Positions 60,501-64,000 of a stretch of 64,000 nucleotides of DNA are shown here, piece by piece; within the stretch, counting starts at the first letter, position 1, and each line of letters opens with the position of its first letter. The position numbers and the translations under genes were made by a program. The stretch is from Varroa destructor (Eukaryota > Arthropoda > Arachnida > Mesostigmata > Varroidae), in NCBI RefSeq assembly GCF_002443255.2, contig NW_019211454.1:32222061-32286060 (forward strand), in the 5' to 3' direction. Under the pieces are notes generated by a model. That model saw only the letters and a program-made list of their open reading frames with translations, was not told the DNA's origin and made no database searches.

Positions 60501-63500
60501 CATAACCTCGGTTAGCTCATTTGCTTATCTAGTCCACAAGGAGTCTTCCGCTTAACCCTTATTTGCCTTGCTACCGCTGCAATATCCTTCATCCTCGTTC
60601 CATAGACTTCCCGAGACAGAACTTTGTTAGGCTCTTCTCTTAAGCCACTTTAAGCTATTAGCAGAATTTAGTATTGGTCCTCCGGCTTTCGTTCATTCGG
60701 CAGCGCGGACGGCGTGCGCGATAGACAGCGTCGATTGAGAGACGAGAAACGAACGCGATGGGCAACCTCGCAGCGGTGACGCCAGACGGGTGCCGTTGTT
60801 ACGTCGAACGTTGTCGCTCATTTGTTCGCGTTGCATGCGATAATTTGTTATTTATAGAAATAGGGAGAAAGAGGAGGACGAAGGGGACACGCGACCGTGA
60901 TTAGTATAAACAGGCGATGGGATTCAGCTCGGTGTGGAACACCGCCTGATCGGTCGGTCGGTCGGTCGGTCGACTGAGTAAGCTGCACATGAATTCGATT
61001 CGAGATAGTGAAGGGCCCATAAAACCAGTACAGGTACAATAACAAAAAGTAACAGAAAGGCTAGTAATGATGATGCTGACCGTCGGATATTTACGACGCC
61101 ACGCAGAACAAAAAGCTATTTTGCGGGTACGATTCCGGCTCGGTAAGTGTAAAACATGCAATTCAAACATCGCGCCTCAGTAGCTGTTGCCAAGCCTTTG
61201 CAATATACACTGCTCCTATGATGGCGAAACGGCCGTTCAGAGTTATTTTATGCCTCCGTTTTGGCGGGTGGGAACATAATTCTATACGCTAATTAGCAAA
61301 GCAGTCATTAGAACGGACTTTTGTATTTTCATAGGCGAAAAAAGCGTGTTGTAGATCGACTACAAATCGATAGAACGCTTCAATGAAAAACACAGACACT
61401 CAAAAAACCTATATCTATAAATATCACTGGAACGTTCGGCGCAATCTCTATTCATGTTTATTCTTCCTTCAAAGCTAACTGTATATATACCCAAATCATG
61501 TCCAATTTTCGACCTAAAAATAAAGTAAACAAGATCGTGTCCCAGCGATGCCTCTAAGTTGGCATTGCTTAAAACACTCCGTTCACGCGAATCGAATTTA
61601 GACGAGTTTCTCTATCTTAAAACACAGTATTGAGTACTCTCTATAAAAACTATCAGTTCTTTTGTAATAAAACTTACGTGTCGTCTTTATCAGCTGTCTG
61701 AACCTGATCATCCTCAGTAATTTCGCCAATAGGTTTGGCTGGCTCGCGCACCTCACTGCGCGATGGTGGCTTTGGCGTTCCTTCTTTGTAACTGAACTCT
61801 ACTAAAGGACCAGCTTTAAGGGCCATCATGGACATGGCCGGGAGTTCCTCCACGGGGGTGTCGTCAAAGTTCTCTGTCGCGTCACTTGTTCCGTCGTTGA
61901 GCATCGGGCTACTGCCGATGTCGCTTTCCTCGGAAGGCTGGCGTAGCTCGAGGCGCTGCTTGTGTCGGCCGTGCAGCGGCTGCATCGTTATCGGCTCTTG
62001 CTGTCGTCGTCGCTGTTGTTGTTGTTGTTGTTCATGTTTGACTCTCCTAATTTTTTTCGATTCAGCCGTTTCGGCACTGATTAGTGTACTTTCTGCTGTA
62101 CCAGCTGCGACGATGGCCGTGTTGGAGGCGGTGACTGTAGGGTACGACGCGTTACTCGCCCTGGTGACGAAGCTATTACTTAAAGTTGTATTTCCGTTAA
62201 TGATATGTTCTGCTACGGCCACGACCTCGTTAAGCCGTAGTTCAAGAGTTGCTTCAGCCAGAGGTGCTGAGGAGGTAGTTTTGTTGCCTCTACCTGGCGT
62301 AATGGCTGGCACTCCGGCAGCAGGATTAACGGCAGCAGTACCTCTTCCACCAGCGGCGTCGCGGGTAACAGCAGTCGAACGACAAGAGGAAGGAGAAGAG
62401 CGAACTTTGTCTGCGTCGTCTTCATCGGTTGTTGCTGTGGCCGTTATTGTACTGTTATTTTCGGTACCGCTAATGGCAGGGTAACTATTAATAGCGTTAG
62501 TTCGATTTCGACCGTTGATGCTACTTTTACTGCTCGATGTAGTAATACCTGTATCATGAATAGTGGTGGTCGTATAGCTGGAACTAGCTTCCCCAGAAAG
62601 GTCGTCCGTCGTCAGTCGGACAGTGGTCACGACGTCGGGGGCCGGCACAGGGTTTGTCGCATTTACTGAGACAAAGACGGTGGCCATTGCTTTTGCCATC
62701 GACGCCACTAATCCACTGCTGGAGTCACCTGTCGTCTGACGATCCCTTGTTGGAAACTCGGTTGATGTAAAGCTGTTGCCTTTGTCGATATCGGAGATGT
62801 TCGCTGATTCATCTGTAGGTTTCTTGTCATGCGCCGTCTGCCTCGTTGCAGTCTGTGTGGATTTACTTGCCACTTCTGGATGACGATGATGCTGTTGGCT
62901 GTTGACACTGATAGCAACGGCCGAAGGAAAAGGCGTATCCGTGACAGACTGGTCGCCATTTATCGAATGGCCGTTGTTGCTGATTTCCTGTGTAGGTGCA
63001 GCGACAGCAATGGCGCTTAGCTTCTGGTGCTGTTGATTCTGCTTCGAGTTAATGGCAATCCCAATCGAAAGCGGTGTTTTCGAACTGGAAGGTGTTTTGC
63101 CTGTCGCCGTGATCGTTTCGACAGCAGCGGCGTAATGCTGGCCGTTGTCGCTATACGTTAAATATGATGATCGCGACGCGTTTGCTTTGTCGTTGTTGTC
63201 GTTAGCGTCTTTGTCGGCAGTAATGGCAGTGATGGCAGCGGCGCCTGTCTGCGTAACACGATCGGTTATCTGGTCGGGCAAATGGATGCCTCCGGAGGCG
63301 ATACTTTTGTCGTTTATGGTGTCGCCAGTTTCTTCGACAAGGGTGGGGCTAAATGCACTGTCCACGATGGTGGGAGCAGGATCGTTAGGTAATGCCCGGT
63401 ACGTTTCCTGCATCACTTCCGTCCGTCTTACCACTGCAGGCCCGCTCTGCATAGCTGGCCGGTAAGCATCATTTGCGCTCTTCAGCACCTGAAAGCTAAC

Positions 63501-63917
63501 TTTCTGCGGAGCATCTTCACGCTTCTTTTGCTCATCGTCTTCCGCGGCATTTTCAGAATTACCGATTAGCTCAGATGTAGATGTAACGATTTCAGTTGAC
63601 GTTGGCGCTGTCGGCTCCGGAGTAGCTACAGATCCCTGATAGACGACGTCTTTAGGACCTACCCGCCGAATATCAGCATGTGCTAGACGTGCACCGGGAA
63701 CCGCTGTTGTAACTGTGTCATCCTTGTCGGATGATTCTGTCGTAGTCCAAAATGGCTGTTCCTGGAACGTGGACTTGTGTAGACGTGTAGTAGTAACCTC
63801 GATGTCGCCCGAAGGAGCTTCCGTGACATCATCGCCGCTCGTGACCGAGCGAACATTGATGGCTGCGAGACAGAGTAACACGCTCCACGTCGCTGCTGTT
63901 GTCGCTACCACTCGCAT
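30920..63917 (-). CDS. Secreted mucin-like protein with LRRNT and leucine-rich repeats (spliced gene)
   Basis: Gene-level span. Seven exons join with matching phase: 61678-63917, 46518-46770, 45486-46307, 44938-45187, 44376-44527, 39757-39930 and 31027-30920. The first six give 3,891 coding bases, exactly 1,297 codons. The product has a signal peptide (residues 1 to about 28), about 1,190 residues of Thr/Ser-rich, low-complexity, many-N-glycosylation-site sequence, an LRRNT cap with Cys at about 1226, 1235, 1237 and 1254, then LRR sequence. It is probably extracellular or matrix-associated, with LRRs serving protein binding. This is inferred from domains. I do not recognise an orthologue by name. 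The 3' end is uncertain (see exon 7). Annotators relying on open frames would probably split it into several short genes. Confidence 0.8.
33801..33929 (-). CDS. Possible small unrecognised exon (cysteine-containing)
   Basis: A 129-bp phase-0/phase-0 segment bounded by an acceptor ...tttggtgacttccag (33931-33930) and a donor gaccag|gtaggg (GT at 33800-33799). It would encode 43 residues including GDCVPRTIRMLFYPGRRYCC. It lies on the minus strand in the LRR gene's intron and its phases would allow it to be a cassette exon of that gene. Exons 6 and 7 already join well without it, and I recognise no family, so it may be chance. Confidence 0.22.
36541..37132 (+). other. Unexplained overlapping open frames
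   Basis: Two overlapping plus-strand frames are open for 169 codons (36541-37050) and 158 codons (36656-37132), unusually long for this AT-rich intron. Neither translation shows a signal peptide or a domain I recognise. It could be old transposon sequence. A real gene cannot be supported. Confidence 0.2.
38233..38283. repeat. (TA)n microsatellite
   Basis: About 25 uninterrupted TA units in LRR gene intron 6. It creates an artefactual Tyr-Ile run in the overlapping open frames. Confidence 0.98.
39112..39136. repeat. (TA)n microsatellite
   Basis: About 12 TA units in the same intron. Confidence 0.97.
39757..39930 (-). CDS. LRR gene exon 6 (end of LRRNT, first repeat)
   Basis: 174 bp, phase 0 at both ends. 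The acceptor has a strong pyrimidine tract (ttgtttgttctatctgtcatcaacag before 39930) and the donor is cag|gtagat at 39756-39755. It encodes an acidic segment HYDEFDDSTETLGMC that supplies the fourth cysteine of the LRRNT cap. LLEALRGFRQHRLSYLVID and MPPFPNNMLYKIQ follow, with the spacing of a first leucine-rich repeat. It joins exon 5's CTCTE in frame. No open frame reveals its true start because the ATG-less acceptor defines it. Confidence 0.82.
39931..44375. other. LRR gene intron 5, about 4.4 kb
   Basis: Intron with a GC- and CpG-rich patch at about 42790-43520 and several short open frames (for example 42486-42773 minus, 41203-41391 plus). No domain was recognised in any of them. Confidence 0.5.
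42790..43520. other. CpG-rich patch inside LRR gene intron 5
   Basis: Dense in CG dinucleotides and GC-rich words, standing out from AT-rich flanks. Overlapping open frames on both strands look composition-driven. It could be an internal promoter or enhancer, or a repeat relic. There is no direct evidence for any of these. Confidence 0.3.
44376..44527 (-). CDS. LRR gene exon 5 (LRRNT cysteines)
   Basis: 152 bp. Begins with CA, completing an Ala codon with the G left by exon 4, and runs through DDRQDSSPTMNPVVALAGAE to CPPKDQIHPCTCTE. The C-x8-C-x-C pattern opens a leucine-rich-repeat N-terminal cap, which exon 6 closes. It ends phase 0 at gag|gtaaat. The acceptor is a tandem cagcag (44530-44525), so exon use could start at 44527 or 44524, adding or dropping one Ala without a frame change. 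Confidence 0.84.
44528..44937. other. LRR gene intron 4, 410 bp
   Basis: Short intron between the GTACTG donor and the tandem acceptor. Nothing else is seen in it. Confidence 0.75.
44938..45187 (-). CDS. LRR gene exon 4 (poly-Thr tract)
   Basis: 250 bp, starting phase 0 directly after ...attagcatcag. Its first codon is ATG, but this is internal Met, not the gene start, because exon 3 joins in frame. It encodes DVDSDLFPQVNSNTKPAIVE, a basic KYRKPYPMQRG segment, then a run of 17 Thr (codons 44948-44998) followed by RRP. The donor gtactg is weak, but the phase 1 it leaves is exactly what exon 5 needs. Reading through it instead gives a stop at 44906-44908. The Thr run is a likely O-glycosylation block. 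Confidence 0.83.
44948..44998 (-). repeat. Coding poly-Thr triplet tract
   Basis: Seventeen consecutive Thr codons using a mix of ACA, ACG and ACT. Only six in a row are identical, so this is not a pure DNA microsatellite. Confidence 0.9.
45486..46307 (-). CDS. LRR gene exon 3 (mucin-like)
   Basis: 822 bp, 274 codons, phase 0 at both ends. The acceptor is tttcctctgtcatacaatcag and the donor is acgaag|gtgagt. It starts PIVIPRMTTSEPHRTDAADH. A charged first half (rich in R, E, K and Q) is followed by a Ser/Thr-rich block (SLTTTTVMSSQSVSSSTPAS and on to ATTTEQNT) and an acidic tyrosine motif DDYYEDPTEL that resembles tyrosine-sulfation sites. There is no domain with a fold I recognise. The plus-strand open frames over it are shadows. 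Confidence 0.85.
46518..46770 (-). CDS. LRR gene exon 2
   Basis: 253 bp. The first base G completes the Thr codon begun by exon 1 (AC|G), giving DDT|HSESSRHDKRVDRVH. It continues with GVLEVARVISKMLEDNYAAQ, a possible short amphipathic helix, and NSTIAVFTSM. The acceptor is ttgttttttaag and the donor is atg|gtaaat, leaving phase 0 for exon 3. The open frame extends far beyond both sites into intron sequence and should be trimmed. Confidence 0.82.
52243..52280. repeat. Compound (AT)n(GT)n microsatellite
   Basis: An AT run passing directly into a GT run of about nine units, intronic. Confidence 0.97.
55176..55191. repeat. (TA)n microsatellite
   Basis: Eight TA units, intronic. Confidence 0.93.
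56400..57150 (+). mobile_element. LINE reverse-transcriptase relic (frame-broken)
   Basis: Plus-strand translation in shifting frames recovers non-LTR retrotransposon RT landmarks in order. VDFKDVF (the F(V)D-x-x-AFD box, with a TAG just after) is at 56419. DLLLRILAYVGALWSLLALL and ATVQES follow, then a TGA. IYLTEYK comes next, then EVIIYADNLVICSQQ at 56682, the catalytic YADD box with Asn in place of the second Asp. After a +1 shift comes VLCRLHTAVPELGLTANLDR and TEAVKF from 56731. Stops, at least two frame changes and the damaged catalytic motif show it is inactive. It lies antisense within the LRR gene's first intron. The boundaries are approximate and the clade is not assigned. Confidence 0.78.
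57475..57523. repeat. (TA)n microsatellite
   Basis: About 24 TA units a few hundred bases downstream of the LINE relic. A terminal simple repeat is common for LINEs, but the distance makes a link uncertain. Confidence 0.97.
59801..59819. repeat. (AT)n microsatellite
   Basis: About nine AT units, intronic. Confidence 0.95.
60680..61150. other. CpG-richer patch upstream of LRR gene exon 2
   Basis: CpG-dense words cluster here within the first intron, close to exon 1. First introns often hold regulatory sequence, but no specific site was recognised. Confidence 0.25.
60951..60972. repeat. (CGGT)n tetranucleotide repeat
   Basis: Five and a half perfect CGGT units, intronic. Confidence 0.95.
61678..63917 (-). 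CDS. LRR gene exon 1 (signal peptide and mucin-like region)
   Basis: 2,240 bp encoding 746 residues plus two bases, with the donor at gacac|gtaagt. The start chosen is the ATG at 63917 (context gcaaaATG). It opens a typical signal peptide, MRVVATTAATWSVLLCLAAI, with likely cleavage near residue 28. The upstream in-frame Met at 63977 would put a basic segment before it and lies across a probable intron acceptor. The rest is Thr/Ser/Ala-rich with many N-x-S/T sites, a basic KKIRRVK stretch and poly-Gln at about residues 620-640. Two similar segments occur at about 284 and 329. No globular fold is evident. The long plus-strand frame at 61828-62484 is a shadow of this exon. Confidence 0.87.
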
Positions 63918-63952
63918 TTTGCGTGTTGGCCTTTTTTTTTTTAGATTTTTGC
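63918..63952 (-). other. 5' UTR part of LRR gene exon 1, with upstream acceptor
   Basis: A strong acceptor-like sequence, ctttacgatttcttttttag, ends at 63953, 36 bases above the chosen ATG. If used, the mRNA has a further non-coding exon off the right edge, and the promoter is not in this window. Confidence 0.5.
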
Positions 63953-64000
63953 CTAAAAAAGAAATCGTAAAGAACAAGATTATTTCTTTACAGAAAAAAA

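Larger units (their letters stand above)
46771..61677. other. LRR gene intron 1, about 14.9 kb
   Basis: Longest intron. It contains a LINE reverse-transcriptase relic (about 56400-57150, antisense to the gene), several TA microsatellites, a possible tRNA-like A-box fragment (about 54490) and a CpG-richer stretch with a CGGT repeat near its 5' end (about 60680-61150). Other open frames (51636-51961, 58686-59255, 60220-60492) show no recognised domain. Confidence 0.55.

Noticed and set aside
61828..62484. 218-codon plus-strand open frame
   Set aside because: It lies wholly inside LRR gene exon 1 on the opposite strand. Its Ser/Val/Leu/Cys-rich, low-complexity translation is the mirror of the mucin codons. 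The minus strand has the signal peptide and phase-matched splicing.

Overview
The window reads as animal nuclear DNA: AT-rich, mostly non-coding, with short exons joined by consensus GT-AG introns, (TA)n microsatellites, decayed LINE fragments and one 100-base assembly gap. The long introns and the style of the two protein families suggest an arthropod, possibly a mite or tick relative. That placement is inference, because no species marker is present. There is no operon, no CRISPR array and no rRNA or tRNA gene that I can support.

Two spliced genes are supported, both on the minus strand. The left gene runs from a start codon at 25600 to beyond the left edge. It encodes an SLC5-family sodium-coupled solute transporter of the monocarboxylate/multivitamin group. 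Six exons were placed by homology, splice signals and codon phase (25258-25600, 24522-24659, 18295-18449, 12448-12588, 2180-2295, 1170-1379). Phase arithmetic shows that one short exon is still unplaced between 18450 and 24521. The C-terminal exons lie off the window.

The right gene starts at 63917 and runs leftwards through exons at 61678-63917, 46518-46770, 45486-46307, 44938-45187, 44376-44527, 39757-39930 and probably 31027 down to about 30920. It encodes a secreted protein: a signal peptide, about 1,200 residues of Ser/Thr-rich mucin-like sequence with poly-Gln and poly-Thr tracts, then an LRRNT cysteine cap and leucine-rich repeat sequence. All six junctions are phase-consistent. Its 3' end is unresolved: the last recognisable LRR exon runs into a stop with no good donor.

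The rest is intron or intergenic sequence. Two LINE relics are recognisable, a frame-broken reverse transcriptase at about 56400-57150 (plus) and a LINE C-terminal tail at 3321-3605 (minus). There are also microsatellites, small perfect hairpins and several GC-richer patches without a convincing gene. The two genes share no evident pathway. They are neighbours in the same orientation, with the secreted LRR gene upstream of the transporter.
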